Below are positions 33,870-42,623 of a stretch of 64,000 bases of DNA, piece after piece. The notes under the pieces were generated by a model. That model did not search any database. It saw only the letters and a list, made by a program, of their open reading frames with translations, and was not told the DNA's origin. Numbering within the stretch: the first letter of the stretch is position 1; the number at the start of each line of letters is the position of its first letter. Source of the DNA: Candidatus Gastranaerophilales bacterium (GTDB taxonomy: Bacteria; Cyanobacteriota; Vampirovibrionia; Gastranaerophilales; Gastranaerophilaceae); NCBI GenBank assembly GCA_944322545.1, contig CALUPF010000014.1:1-64000 (forward strand), written 5' to 3'. Made by a program: the position numbers and the translations under genes.

Positions 33870-33898
33870 ATTCTATACTTTTTTGTTATAATAAACAA
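33870..33898 (-). promoter_or_regulatory. Promoter of the 6S-like RNA
   Basis: Read on the minus strand, TTGTTT (33898-33893), 17-bp spacing, then TAGAAT (33875-33870). The predicted start, about 7 nt downstream near 33862-33863, coincides with the first base of the long closing stem, which supports both promoter and RNA calls. Confidence 0.5.
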
Positions 33899-33931
33899 GG
33901 GTTATATTTAATTTATTTAAAGGGAATGGTA

Positions 33932-34117
33932 ATGGATAAAATTACAATCAGATCAGACAGAAAAAACGATTATACTTTTATGTACAGAGGAGAAGAAGTT
34001 GTTTTAAAAGCTGGTTCAATTTTGAGTATTGCAAATGGTTTAAATGATGTAGTTCTTCCAACTACTGCTATGAAAATAATGAATAATTTAATTGTTATTA
34101 AGGATGACGTAAAATAA
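33932..34117 (+). CDS. Small conserved-looking protein, 61 aa, unknown function
   Basis: MDKITIRSDRKNDYTFMYRGEEVVLKAG reads as a small beta-rich domain, followed by VLPTTAMKIMNNLIVI. The second ATG (33932) is preferred because AAAGGG lies about 7 bases upstream of it and only about 1 base from the first ATG (33926). The gene sits between a divergent 6S-like RNA promoter and a strong terminator, so it is probably an independent real unit. No family was recognised. Confidence 0.6.
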   Translation: MDKITIRSDRKNDYTFMYRGEEVVLKAGSILSIANGLNDVVLPTTAMKIMNNLIVIKDDVK

Positions 34118-34146
34118 AAGCCTTTTTATATTTAAAAAGGCTTTTT
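34116..34146 (+). terminator. Rho-independent terminator
   Basis: A 12-bp perfect stem AAAAGCCTTTTT/AAAAAGGCTTTT (34116-34127 with 34134-34145) with a 6-base loop and T-run. It starts at the stop codon of the 61-aa gene and could also terminate the convergent EF-hand gene. Confidence 0.88.
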
Positions 34147-34171
34147 AAAGTTTTATTTTATTTTATTTTTT

Positions 34172-34726
34172 CTAAGAATTGCTGTCTTGGGGGTATAGTC
34201 TGTCTATAAGGCTTGATGGTTCTTCATCTCCATCTTCATTACCATAAAATACAGTCATTGAGCTTGATTTAAATGATTTGTATTCAGTTTTTAGTTTTTC
34301 TTCGTCAGCTTTTAAGTTAAAAGCTTGAATTTCTTCGTTTGTAACTCTTCCATCTTTATTTGTGTCAATTTGATTAAAATAAGTTAAAACGTTATTCAGC
34401 ATTTCGCTTGAACCCATATTGCTAGAGCATAGTTGGCATAGTTCTTGATATGTGAGTCCGTTTTGAGATAGTTTAGTTGTTAAATTATTCATATCATCTG
34501 TGCTTATTTTACCGTCGCCGTCTTTGTCAATTGCGGCGAAGTTTGATGATAAGAATTGAGCAAAAGATGTATTGCCACCTAGTTGTTGCAAAACAGAGCT
34601 GGATGGATTTGTAATATCTTCTATTGTTAACCCACCATTTTTGTTGTTTTGTGCTAAAACAGAATATGTATTTTGTAGTCCGTAAAGCGCTTGTGAAAAA
34701 AGAGCTTGTCCATTTAATATTGCCAT
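34172..34726 (-). CDS. EF-hand calcium-binding protein
   Basis: 184 aa with two canonical EF-hand loops: DKDGDGKISTDD (67-78) and DTNKDGRVTNEE (121-132), each with acidic residues at positions 1, 3, 5 and 12. The rest is Gln/Asn/Ser-rich and helical, with two cysteines (CQLC) at 97 and 100. ATG 34726 is chosen because AAGAAGGG lies 7 bases upstream; an in-frame ATG at 34759 lacks one. No signal peptide is seen, so location is open. Possible roles are calcium sensing or a secreted calcium-binding protein. Confidence 0.8.
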   Translation of the reverse strand: MAILNGQALFSQALYGLQNTYSVLAQNNKNGGLTIEDITNPSSSVLQQLGGNTSFAQFLSSNFAAIDKDGDGKISTDDMNNLTTKLSQNGLTYQELCQLCSSNMGSSEMLNNVLTYFNQIDTNKDGRVTNEEIQAFNLKADEEKLKTEYKSFKSSSMTVFYGNEDGDEEPSSLIDRLYPQDSNS

Positions 34727-34820
34727 TTTGTGTCCCTTCTTGATTTTACACTTGTGCATGTACAGTTTAAGGTTTTTTTTGTAAAAGTAAACCCTTTAAT
34801 TAAAGTATTTAATTATTAGT

Positions 34821-34858
34821 AAAAAAGACCTTTTATTAAAAAATAAAAGGTCTTTTTT
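34821..34858. terminator. Bidirectional rho-independent terminator
   Basis: A perfect 17-bp stem (34821-34837 with 34842-34858) with a four-A loop has A-rich and T-rich ends, so it gives a U-tract in either direction. It ends transcription of the minus-strand 248-aa gene before the EF-hand gene. Confidence 0.88.
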
Positions 34859-34876
34859 TATTTTTATCAAAAAGTC

Positions 34877-35623
34877 TTACGAGAATACTTTGAACATTCT
34901 ATCAATGTTTTTGTCCATAATTTTCTTAACAGAATCGATTTCAGTTTCGCAAGCTTTTTGTTGAGTTTCAACTTGGCTTAAGTCCATTTGTAATCTTTTT
35001 TCTTTGATTTGAATAGAAGCAGTTTTTCTTCTGTATTCAGCATCAGCTTGAGCATCATCAGAAGTGTCATAAGCAACAGAGAAATTAGTACCATTGATAG
35101 CATCAACTTCTTCACCAGATTCAGAGATGATTCTCATAGTTCCATTTTGAATACCTGCAAGTATTTCACGGCCAGAATAATTGTTAGTGCTTCCTACGTG
35201 AACTGTATTAACTTTGCAATTGTTTTTTTGTTCTTCTGGTAAATTCTTGTATTGATCAGCTGTTATAATATTTCCATTTTCATCAATGTATGTAGTTTCA
35301 TCGTGACCATCGCTTTTCCAGTCTTCAAAACCATCAGGGTTTTCATCAGTTATACCAACAAAAACTTGAAGTTTCATGCCGGCACCATTTTTGCTAGTGA
35401 TAGAATTTAATGATAATGCACTGATTTCAACTTCAGAAGAATCACTTGCGTTGATATATTTTAAAGTTTGGTTAGACAATTTCAAAGAATATTCTCTAGC
35501 AACTGATTCAGTTTGCATAGCTAAAATCATTTCAGAGTTAGTGATTTGTTGAGCTCTGAACTCTAAATCTGATTTTCTTGCAGTTAACAATAATAGTCTT
35601 GCTTGTGATGATGCTAAGCCCAT
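34877..35623 (-). CDS. Unknown protein with helical N- and C-terminal regions
   Basis: 248 aa. The N-terminus (MGLASSQARLLLLTARKSDLEF) is a strongly amphipathic helix and continues helically to about residue 60. A central polar domain (75-185) is Asp/Asn/Gly-rich with a GFEDWKSDGHDE stretch, and the C-terminal 50 residues are a charged coiled coil (RLQMDLSQVETQQKACETEIDSVKK). Coiled ends with an inserted middle domain recall flagellin or hook-associated or secreted filament proteins, but no signature confirms this. ATG 35623 has GAGGAG 7 bases upstream. Strong terminator and codon use suggest good expression. Confidence 0.72.
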   Translation of the reverse strand: MGLASSQARLLLLTARKSDLEFRAQQITNSEMILAMQTESVAREYSLKLSNQTLKYINASDSSEVEISALSLNSITSKNGAGMKLQVFVGITDENPDGFEDWKSDGHDETTYIDENGNIITADQYKNLPEEQKNNCKVNTVHVGSTNNYSGREILAGIQNGTMRIISESGEEVDAINGTNFSVAYDTSDDAQADAEYRRKTASIQIKEKRLQMDLSQVETQQKACETEIDSVKKIMDKNIDRMFKVFS

Positions 35624-35736
35624 ATACACACTCCTCGTATTTGTTTTTATTTACTCTTTATACTCACTTACAGTTATATAAAAACAAAATAGAGGAGTTA
35701 TATTCTGATTTTACAAAATTCTTTACATTTGTAACA

Positions 35737-37140
35737 TTATGCTTTTTCTTTAATCATATTAGTAATAATTACAGATATGAATAAAACAATTGCTCCTATT
35801 AGGAAAGAATATTCCCAATGATAGTTTATTCCTTGAGGAGTTTGCATAATACATTTAGATATGAACCAAGCAATTACTGTACAAACTAAGACTTGCGGAC
35901 CAGCAATAAATATATTGAAAATTCCCATAACCGCACCTTCTGAGCCTTTTTGAATATATTCTGAAAGCATTGCAAAAGGTAATGCTAGTATACTTGACCA
36001 ACCAATACCAGCTATACCCATAAGAAGCATAATTGCTTTTGAATTAGCAGTTAAAGTCATCAATAAGTAGGCAATAGCCATTATTAAAAGTGAAACAATA
36101 TGAACTTTTTTGTTTCCAAATTTTGTTGAAAGAATTCCAATTGGTATAGAAACAATGAAACATACAAGATTTAATATTGCAAAGCAAATAGATGAGAAGT
36201 TAGTGGCTTCTGAAGTTGCTTGAGCATATAAAGCTTTTGTCGCTTCAGTAGCTGTTGTTAAATCTGGCACTTGAAAAACTGTATGTATTGCGAATTGTGT
36301 GAAGAAAATAAACATGCACATGACACCAATCCATGTAAAAAATTGCATCATACATATTTTATAAACTTCTGGTGAAGATTTAAGAAATGTTTTAAAATCG
36401 TCCCAAAAACTAGATTTTTCTGTTTTTTCGTTATCGTTTTCAGTTTTTAATTGATTTTCTTTTTGTGCTGATTTTTCTTTAAATGTGATGCAAGTCCAGC
36501 TCATACCAAGGAAAAATGCTAATGCAGCCATGATAAATTGTGCTTCAATAGACATTTGATAATTAAATGCCCATTTTAAAAATGGAGCTGTGCCTGCAGC
36601 AATAACTGAGCCAAGTCCGATTGCAAAACTTAGATATGAGTTAGCAATTGAGTGTTGTTCAGGAACAATGTTGTCGGGAATTAATGCTCTGTATGGACCT
36701 TGTGCTGCATTTACGCAAGCATCTATAATCCATATCATTATTGCTGCTACAATTAATCCACCAAAAACTGGCATTGGAAGATGAAGTTTGTTTGATAATA
36801 GTTGAGCAATGTTCGCTGAATTAGGAAATGCCCAAAGAGCTATTGCTGCTAATATTGCACCTAGCATAAGATATGGTCTTCTTCTGCCAAACTTCGTATG
36901 TGTATTATCACTTAATGCACCTATAATTGGTTGAACAACCATCCCAGTTACAGGACCTGCTAACCAAATCAAGCCAAATATGAATGGAGATGCACCTAAA
37001 CCTTCAGTTACAGGACCTGATAAAATTATTCTCATTTGCCAAGCAAATTGGAGTCCAAAAAAACCAAGACAAAAATTCAAAAGTTGAATTGTTGTGAGTT
37101 TTCTTAGGCCATTCGATGATGCATTATTGTTCTCACTCAT
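35737..37140 (-). CDS. MFS transporter of the GPH/SLC45 sugar type
   Basis: 467 aa with twelve predicted membrane spans. QPIIGALSDNTHTKFGRRRPY after span 2 is the loop motif of the glycoside-pentoside-hexuronide and SLC45/sucrose transporter group. A central Lys/Glu-rich loop (about 215-240) joins the halves. These carriers import di- or oligosaccharides with H+ or Na+. GGGGAAAAAT lies directly before the ATG. It is a single-gene unit divergent from the decarboxylase operon, so sugar uptake and ketoacid fermentation genes adjoin; the substrate is unknown. Confidence 0.88.
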   Translation of the reverse strand: MSENNNASSNGLRKLTTIQLLNFCLGFFGLQFAWQMRIILSGPVTEGLGASPFIFGLIWLAGPVTGMVVQPIIGALSDNTHTKFGRRRPYLMLGAILAAIALWAFPNSANIAQLLSNKLHLPMPVFGGLIVAAIMIWIIDACVNAAQGPYRALIPDNIVPEQHSIANSYLSFAIGLGSVIAAGTAPFLKWAFNYQMSIEAQFIMAALAFFLGMSWTCITFKEKSAQKENQLKTENDNEKTEKSSFWDDFKTFLKSSPEVYKICMMQFFTWIGVMCMFIFFTQFAIHTVFQVPDLTTATEATKALYAQATSEATNFSSICFAILNLVCFIVSIPIGILSTKFGNKKVHIVSLLIMAIAYLLMTLTANSKAIMLLMGIAGIGWSSILALPFAMLSEYIQKGSEGAVMGIFNIFIAGPQVLVCTVIAWFISKCIMQTPQGINYHWEYSFLIGAIVLFISVIITNMIKEKA

Positions 37141-37173
37141 ATTTTTCCCCTTCTTAATACTAGATGCAATTCA

Positions 37174-37202
37174 ATTATATTAAGAATTATAAATAAAATC
37201 AA
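37174..37202 (-). promoter_or_regulatory. Promoter of the MFS transporter gene
   Basis: On the minus strand TTGATT (37202-37197) and TATAAT (37179-37174) are spaced by 17 bp, about 34 bp upstream of the transporter ATG. The rest of the 279-bp divergent gap is very AT-rich. A TATAAT at 37345-37350 could serve the plus-strand decarboxylase gene, but no good -35 pairs with it. Confidence 0.55.
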
Positions 37203-37419
37203 AAAATTTTTTTTAATGGGATTTTTCAATTTAGTCATTAGGTTAGTGTATATTTTGATTTTTTATTTCTTATTTTTATAAAAAAAATACTAATTTCGCT
37301 CAATTATTGAATGTAACTTAAAAAATCTTTAGAAAGCCTGCTAATATAATATTAATGCAGTTTTTCATCCCAAGTATTATAATTTGCTTTGTGACATTAA
37401 TAACAAAAAGGAATCAAAA

Positions 37420-39078
37420 ATGGCAAAAATTAGAGTGGTTGATTATTTAGTTGACCGTTTAAAAGAATTAAGCATTACAGATGTATTTGGATTGCCTGGT
37501 GATTATAATTTTGATATAGTTGAAGCCGTTGAAAAAAATGATGATATAAATTGGATTGGTTGCACAAATGAACTAAACGCTGGTTATGCTGCTGATGGAT
37601 ATGCAAGGATAAAAGGTTATGGCGCACTAGTTACTACCTATGGGGTTGGTGAATTATCTGCAATTAATGCAATAGCTGGCTGTTATGCAGAATCTGTACC
37701 AGTTGTAAAAATTGTTGGTATTCCTACAACAAAAAATATTCAAAATAATACGATATTACATCACAATTTTGCTAATCCTGATTATAGGGCATTTGAAAAG
37801 GCATATTCAAATGTTGTTGAGGCAACTGCGTATTTAAATGAGCAAAATGCAAAAGAGGAAATAGATCGTGTAATATCTGTTTTAATAAACACAAAAAAAC
37901 CAGTTTATATAGCTATACCAATTGATGTTTGTTCAGTGTATGTGGAAAATGCACCTATTATTGAAATAAAAAAAAGCGATGAAAATAATCTTGATTTAGC
38001 GCTGGATCATATAACAAGATTAATTAATAAGTCTATCAAGCCTGTAGTTGTCGCAGATGTTCTTGTAGAAAGATTTGATGCAAAAAAAGAACTTAAAATG
38101 TTTCTTGAAAATACTCAAATACCTGCTACCACCTTTCTTATGGGGAAAGGGCTTTTAAATTGGGGGTATGATAGGTTTATTGGTACATATATTGGTAAAT
38201 ATGATAATGAAACTACATATGATTATGTCAATAGTTCAGATTGTGTTATAACAATTGGTGCTATATATAGTGATTTAAATACATTTGGCTTTGATGTGGG
38301 TTTTAATCCTACCGACATGATTGACATAGAATGTGATTATACAATTGTTGAAAATGTTAGGTATGAAAATATTTTGATGAAAGATGTACTTTCTGCTTTA
38401 TCCCAAATGCAGTATTTAGATAAACAAAAGTTGCCTTATAGAGAATTGTCTTTTAAAGTTCAATCTGTTGACTGTGAGGAAACTTTAACTGCTGATTATA
38501 TTTATCCCGAATTGCAAGAATTTTTGAAAGAAGAAGACATAATTTTTTCTGAAACAGGAATTATAAAGTTTGGTTTTGCCCCAATGAAGTTACCTTTGGG
38601 TGCAAATTTATATAATCAGGTCTTATGGGGTTCTATTGGCTGGGCTACTGCTGCTGCTTTTGGTGCTGGAATTGCAGCTAAAGATAAAAGAGTTATATTA
38701 ATGACTGGTGAAGGTTCTCATCAACTTACTGCACAAGAAGTAAGTTCCATGATGCGTTATGGTTTGAAACCCATAATTATAGTTTTAAACAATGCTGGTT
38801 ATACAATAGAAAGAGTTTTAAGCAAAGATCCTCTTGATCCTTTTAATGACATTGCTAAATGGAATTATTCTAAACTACCATTAGTTTTTGATGGTGATGT
38901 TTGGGTTGGTCAGGCAAAGACTAACTATGAATTTAATGAAGTATTGTTGAATGCGGAAATTCAACAAAAAGAAAAACTTTGTTACATTGAAATATTCACA
39001 GATAAGATGGATTTACCTAAATTGACCAGAATGATAATTGATAATAAACTTGTAAAAAAAGAAGCAAATATAAAATAA
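37420..39078 (+). CDS. Thiamine-diphosphate 2-keto acid decarboxylase (pyruvate/indolepyruvate decarboxylase family)
   Basis: 552 aa. PDC-type residues are present: GDYN with Asp28, ELNAGYAADGYAR with Glu51, the HH pair at 114-115 (ILHHNF), the ThDP/Mg motif GEGSHQLTAQEVSSMMRYG...VLNN, and GYTIE with the late catalytic Glu. The set distinguishes PDC/IPDC from acetolactate synthase and oxidases. It makes an aldehyde and CO2 from pyruvate or an aryl/branched 2-keto acid. ATG 37420 has AAAAGGAATC upstream; the frame opens at 37384. Followed by serine dehydratase genes, whose product is pyruvate. Confidence 0.87.
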   Translation: MAKIRVVDYLVDRLKELSITDVFGLPGDYNFDIVEAVEKNDDINWIGCTNELNAGYAADGYARIKGYGALVTTYGVGELSAINAIAGCYAESVPVVKIVGIPTTKNIQNNTILHHNFANPDYRAFEKAYSNVVEATAYLNEQNAKEEIDRVISVLINTKKPVYIAIPIDVCSVYVENAPIIEIKKSDENNLDLALDHITRLINKSIKPVVVADVLVERFDAKKELKMFLENTQIPATTFLMGKGLLNWGYDRFIGTYIGKYDNETTYDYVNSSDCVITIGAIYSDLNTFGFDVGFNPTDMIDIECDYTIVENVRYENILMKDVLSALSQMQYLDKQKLPYRELSFKVQSVDCEETLTADYIYPELQEFLKEEDIIFSETGIIKFGFAPMKLPLGANLYNQVLWGSIGWATAAAFGAGIAAKDKRVILMTGEGSHQLTAQEVSSMMRYGLKPIIIVLNNAGYTIERVLSKDPLDPFNDIAKWNYSKLPLVFDGDVWVGQAKTNYEFNEVLLNAEIQQKEKLCYIEIFTDKMDLPKLTRMIIDNKLVKKEANIK

Positions 39079-39096
39079 ATATTGGAAATAGCAATA

Positions 39097-39774
39097 ATGG
39101 AAAAAACTAAAACATTGTTTGACGTCATTGGTCCAGTAATCATAGGTCCTTCAAGTTCACATACTGCTGGTGCGGTTAGAATTGGTTATCTTGCCGGAAA
39201 AATTTTTGGAGCATGTCCTAAGTTTGTTAAATTCAGGCTATATAACTCTTTTGCAAAAACCGGAAAGGGTCACGGCACTGATAAAGGTTTACTAGGTGGC
39301 GTTTTAGGTTTTGATGTTGATAATAGTGATATAAAAAATGCATTTGAAATTGCTAATAGTTTAAATGTTAAATATGAATTTGAGTATTTAGAAGATTATA
39401 ATAGACATCCGAATTCAGTTGATATTATTCTGGAGGGTGAAAATACTCCTAAGATGGAAATTTCAGGAATTTCTGTTGGGGCTGGTGAAGTTAAAATCAC
39501 GAAAATCAATGGTTATAAGTTCAATATTGATGGTGATTATAATACTTTAATTTTAATTTATAAAGACAAACCTGGTATGGTTTATAGAGTAACGGCTCTT
39601 CTACAAAGCCAAAATCTGAACATTGCTTCTATGCATTGTGATAGAAACAATAAGGGTGGTGAAGCCTCAATGGGATTGTGTATTGATGCAGCAGTTCCTG
39701 AACAGCTATTGTCAGAATTAGGAAAAATTGATGAAGTTTATTTGATTAGAAATTTGAAAGTACTAAAAAAATGA
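39097..39774 (+). CDS. sdaAB: L-serine dehydratase, beta subunit
   Basis: About 225 aa. IGPSSSHTAGAVRIG is the conserved beta-domain motif, and KGHGTDKGLLGG follows. The C-terminal ACT domain (about 150-225) starts with LILIYKDKPGMVYRVTALLQ. Together with the alpha subunit it deaminates L-serine to pyruvate and ammonia. A TTG at 39082 could add five residues. It is 18 bp after the decarboxylase and overlaps sdaAA by the ATGA tetranucleotide. Confidence 0.94.
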   Translation: MEKTKTLFDVIGPVIIGPSSSHTAGAVRIGYLAGKIFGACPKFVKFRLYNSFAKTGKGHGTDKGLLGGVLGFDVDNSDIKNAFEIANSLNVKYEFEYLEDYNRHPNSVDIILEGENTPKMEISGISVGAGEVKITKINGYKFNIDGDYNTLILIYKDKPGMVYRVTALLQSQNLNIASMHCDRNNKGGEASMGLCIDAAVPEQLLSELGKIDEVYLIRNLKVLKK

Positions 39775-40661
39775 TAAAATACAGTAATTTTGAAGATGTT
39801 TATAAAGAGGCTGAAAGCCGAAATAAAAAACTTTATGAAATTTGTGAGCTCATAGAAGAACAAAATACAGAAATGTCGGTAAAAGAAATTCGTTCAAAAG
39901 TTAAGAAGAATCTTGATGCAATGGAAGCTGCCATAAAAGAAGGATTACATTCAAAAGAAAAATCCATGAGCGGCATGTGTGGTGATGATTGTTCAAAACT
40001 GCTTGAAATGTATAAAAAAGGATCCAAACTTTTTTCTAAAACATATCAAAATGTTTTGACATATGCTTTAGCTACTGTTGAACAGAATCTAAGAATGGGT
40101 AAAATTGTTGCTTGCCCAACTGCTGGATCTTGTGGAATAGTGCCTGCTGTTATTTTTGCAATTGCTGAAGCTCTTAATGTTGACGATGAGATAAGGATAA
40201 ATGCTTTGATTACTGCAGGTTTAATAGGAGAATTGGTATCTAATAAAATTGCGCTTGCGGGTGCAGTTGCAGGTTGTCAAAGTGAATGTGGTGTTGCTGC
40301 AGCTATGGCTTCTGCTGCATTGGTTGAAATGTATGATGGGTCTAATGAACAAATATTAAATGCAGCTGCTTTGACGTTAAAAAACATACTTGGTTTAGTA
40401 TGTGATCCTGTTGCAGGTTTGGTTGAAGTTCCTTGTGTAAAAAGAAATGCCTTTCTTGCTATATATGCAGTTACTGGAGCTGAATTGGCTATGGCTGGTA
40501 TTAAATCAGTCATCCCGATTGATGAAGTTGTGGATTCTATGCAACAAATTGGTGAAATGATGTCTCCAAGACTCAAAGAAAGTTCGGAAGCAGGACTTGC
40601 TACTACAAAAACAGGCTTGCAAATATCTGAGGCTCTTGCCCAAAAATGGAAATCAGAATAA
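39771..40661 (+). CDS. sdaAA: L-serine dehydratase, alpha subunit (iron-sulfur)
   Basis: 296 aa. Cysteines for the oxygen-sensitive [4Fe-4S] cluster lie in ACPTAGSCGIVPAV, AGCQSECGVAAAMA and VCDPVAGLVEVPCVKRN. The GLVCDPVAGLVE segment is the family signature. The split alpha/beta form is typical of anaerobic Firmicutes and related bacteria. Start overlaps sdaAB (ATGA). With the upstream decarboxylase it could form a route from serine to pyruvate to acetaldehyde. Confidence 0.95.
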   Translation: MIKYSNFEDVYKEAESRNKKLYEICELIEEQNTEMSVKEIRSKVKKNLDAMEAAIKEGLHSKEKSMSGMCGDDCSKLLEMYKKGSKLFSKTYQNVLTYALATVEQNLRMGKIVACPTAGSCGIVPAVIFAIAEALNVDDEIRINALITAGLIGELVSNKIALAGAVAGCQSECGVAAAMASAALVEMYDGSNEQILNAAALTLKNILGLVCDPVAGLVEVPCVKRNAFLAIYAVTGAELAMAGIKSVIPIDEVVDSMQQIGEMMSPRLKESSEAGLATTKTGLQISEALAQKWKSE

Positions 40662-40664
40662 CTT

Positions 40665-41582
40665 TTAAAAGTATTGGATTATGTCTTTAGCATTTTTTAT
40701 AAGATATTTTCTAATTTTTTTAAATTCATTAGGCAGTAAGTCTTTTTCTTTTATAAAAACTTCTTTCATTCTTTCGTGCTTTTTAAATCCCAATTTTTCT
40801 AAAGCTCTATCAATGTTATGAGAGAGTTCTACGCTTCCAATAATTAGAATATCATCTACTTTCATTTTTTTTGAAAAGTCGCAGGCTAGTTCCATTTGGT
40901 CTTTTTCTGGCATGAAATACCAGCCATTTGCAAATTCAAAAATCCTAAGGGTGTTTGGATTACTTTCTGTTAGATTTTTTACGTCTTTTCTTATGTCTGC
41001 AACTCTAAGTTTGGTGTTTTTTAAAAGGTCTTCTTTAAATCTATATGGTATGATTTTTTGTTCCTCTAAGGCATCATAACCTCGAAGTTTGTAATCAACG
41101 TAGCTAGCAGTATAAATTCTTTTTGGTTCTCCTTTTAGAAAAAAGTTTTTGTCTTCTACTTTTTCAAATTCTTTCAGTGGGTTGATATTATATTCGTAGC
41201 TTAAGTCATCAAAATCAGCTTGAGTTAGACCAATTAATCTTTTGCTGTTTCTTTCTATTAAATTTTTATCAATGTCAATGAGCTCAATATCATTGAATAA
41301 TCTGTCTTGTGTTTTAGAGTCGATTTGTTGTCGCATTGCAAATATTTTGGATATAAATGATGATAAATCTGAGCATCCCCAAATTTTCATTTCAGTTTTT
41401 TCTTTTAATTTTGCTTTTTTTATCAAAAATTCAACAATGTTTTTAGGTTTTGTTTCATTGTTTCTAAAAAGGTAATTGCAGTTTGCAACATTTATATCGT
41501 TTTGTCCAAGATTGAGATCACTAATTCTTTCTGTTGTTCCAAAGCTTATTTTATGTGGAGAAAATGTTCGTAGTTGTATCAT
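40665..41582 (-). CDS. Predicted methyltransferase-like (CheR-like) protein
   Basis: About 305 aa. FLIKKAKLKEKTEMKIWGCSDLSSF resembles the SAM-binding strand and turn of CheR-type methyltransferases, IELIDIDKNLIERNSKR the second strand with acidic end, LRVADIRKD a later strand and LACDFSKKMKVDDILIIGSVE the following region. The canonical CheR Asn motif is unclear and catalytic residues could not be fixed. The N-terminal LRTFSPHKISFG is an odd short extension. ATG 41582 is used; the frame opens at 41603. No chemotaxis genes adjoin, so the target is unknown. Confidence 0.5.
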   Translation of the reverse strand: MIQLRTFSPHKISFGTTERISDLNLGQNDINVANCNYLFRNNETKPKNIVEFLIKKAKLKEKTEMKIWGCSDLSSFISKIFAMRQQIDSKTQDRLFNDIELIDIDKNLIERNSKRLIGLTQADFDDLSYEYNINPLKEFEKVEDKNFFLKGEPKRIYTASYVDYKLRGYDALEEQKIIPYRFKEDLLKNTKLRVADIRKDVKNLTESNPNTLRIFEFANGWYFMPEKDQMELACDFSKKMKVDDILIIGSVELSHNIDRALEKLGFKKHERMKEVFIKEKDLLPNEFKKIRKYLIKNAKDIIQYF

Positions 41583-41685
41583 AATGTTTGTTATAAAAAA
41601 CAAAAAAAAATAATTTGCTAATTGTCTATTTTAAGGATTACATTTGTTAACACGTTGAAAAATTTTTTAATGCTAATATATTGGT

Positions 41686-42609
41686 ATGAATAATATTGAT
41701 GATAAAAAACAGTGCTTTTATAGAACAATGTCTGAGATGGAAAAATTAGACGGTTCTTTTTTGAATATGGATTTAGAAGATCCAAGTTTTAAGATTCAAT
41801 TAAAATATTCAAGAGCTGATTTTGTTCAAGATATTTATAGTGCCATATCTAAGTATAGCGATGCACAAAAAATGGATTATACAGGTGTTTTTGGATTTGT
41901 TTTAGAAAAAAATGAAAATAAAATTACCCTAAAAGGTTATCCATCTGTTGCTAATTTACAGGAAGAGACTTCATTTCCTTTTTCTAAAATATTTCACTAC
42001 GTGAATTTATTCACTAATGAAAATGAAATAGAAATTGTTGGAAATCCAGAGCTTACAAAATGTTTAAACAATATTATAAAAGTTTTTCCTGAGTTTTTAA
42101 CAATGATTGGAAAACTACAACATCCTACACATAATTACACTGTTGACGTTCATACTCTAAAAGTTTTACAGGGTGTTATGACTAATGAGAAATATAGAAG
42201 TTTGCCAGATGAGGATAAAAAGGCTTTGCAAACAGCAGTTTTAATGCATGATATTACTAAAAAAGAGGGGGAAATAGATAAATCTCACCCCATTTGTTCT
42301 TCTAAAGATGCTGCATTTATTTTGAATAGATTTAATCTTTCAAATGAAGAAAAAACTAAAATATGTTTGTTGATAAGAAATCATGATTGGCTTGAAAGAT
42401 ATAATAAGAAAATGACGTCAGCTTTAGAGTTTGCAAAAGAATTGAAAGATGGAAATAATTTTTTAATGTTATGTATTTTAGCAGAAGCTGATTTGAAGGC
42501 TGTTCAAAGAGGCGGCGTTTTTTATAACAAATATTGTGATATTCTAAACCAAGGTGCAAAAGAAATAAGTACATTGATTGAGATAAACAATAAGCTTAAT
42601 GTTGCTTAG
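41686..42609 (+). CDS. HD-domain protein, probable phosphohydrolase
   Basis: 307 aa. An N-terminal alpha/beta region of unknown type precedes an HD domain starting near 140: NYTVDVHTLKV supplies the first His (156), AVLMHDITKKEGE gives the H188-D189 pair, KSHPICSSKDAA another His, and IRNHDWLE a later HD. This arrangement resembles the HD domains of CCA-adding enzymes and GlnD. Substrate unknown. It is followed directly by recF, whose possible upstream GTG start touches its stop codon. Confidence 0.72.
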   Translation: MNNIDDKKQCFYRTMSEMEKLDGSFLNMDLEDPSFKIQLKYSRADFVQDIYSAISKYSDAQKMDYTGVFGFVLEKNENKITLKGYPSVANLQEETSFPFSKIFHYVNLFTNENEIEIVGNPELTKCLNNIIKVFPEFLTMIGKLQHPTHNYTVDVHTLKVLQGVMTNEKYRSLPDEDKKALQTAVLMHDITKKEGEIDKSHPICSSKDAAFILNRFNLSNEEKTKICLLIRNHDWLERYNKKMTSALEFAKELKDGNNFLMLCILAEADLKAVQRGGVFYNKYCDILNQGAKEISTLIEINNKLNVA

Positions 42610-42623
42610 TGTATAATATTTTT

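Noticed and set aside
33698-33898. Minus-strand 66-codon ORF
   Set aside because: It spans the promoter and stem-loops of the candidate 6S RNA, has no ribosome binding site and no protein-like pattern.
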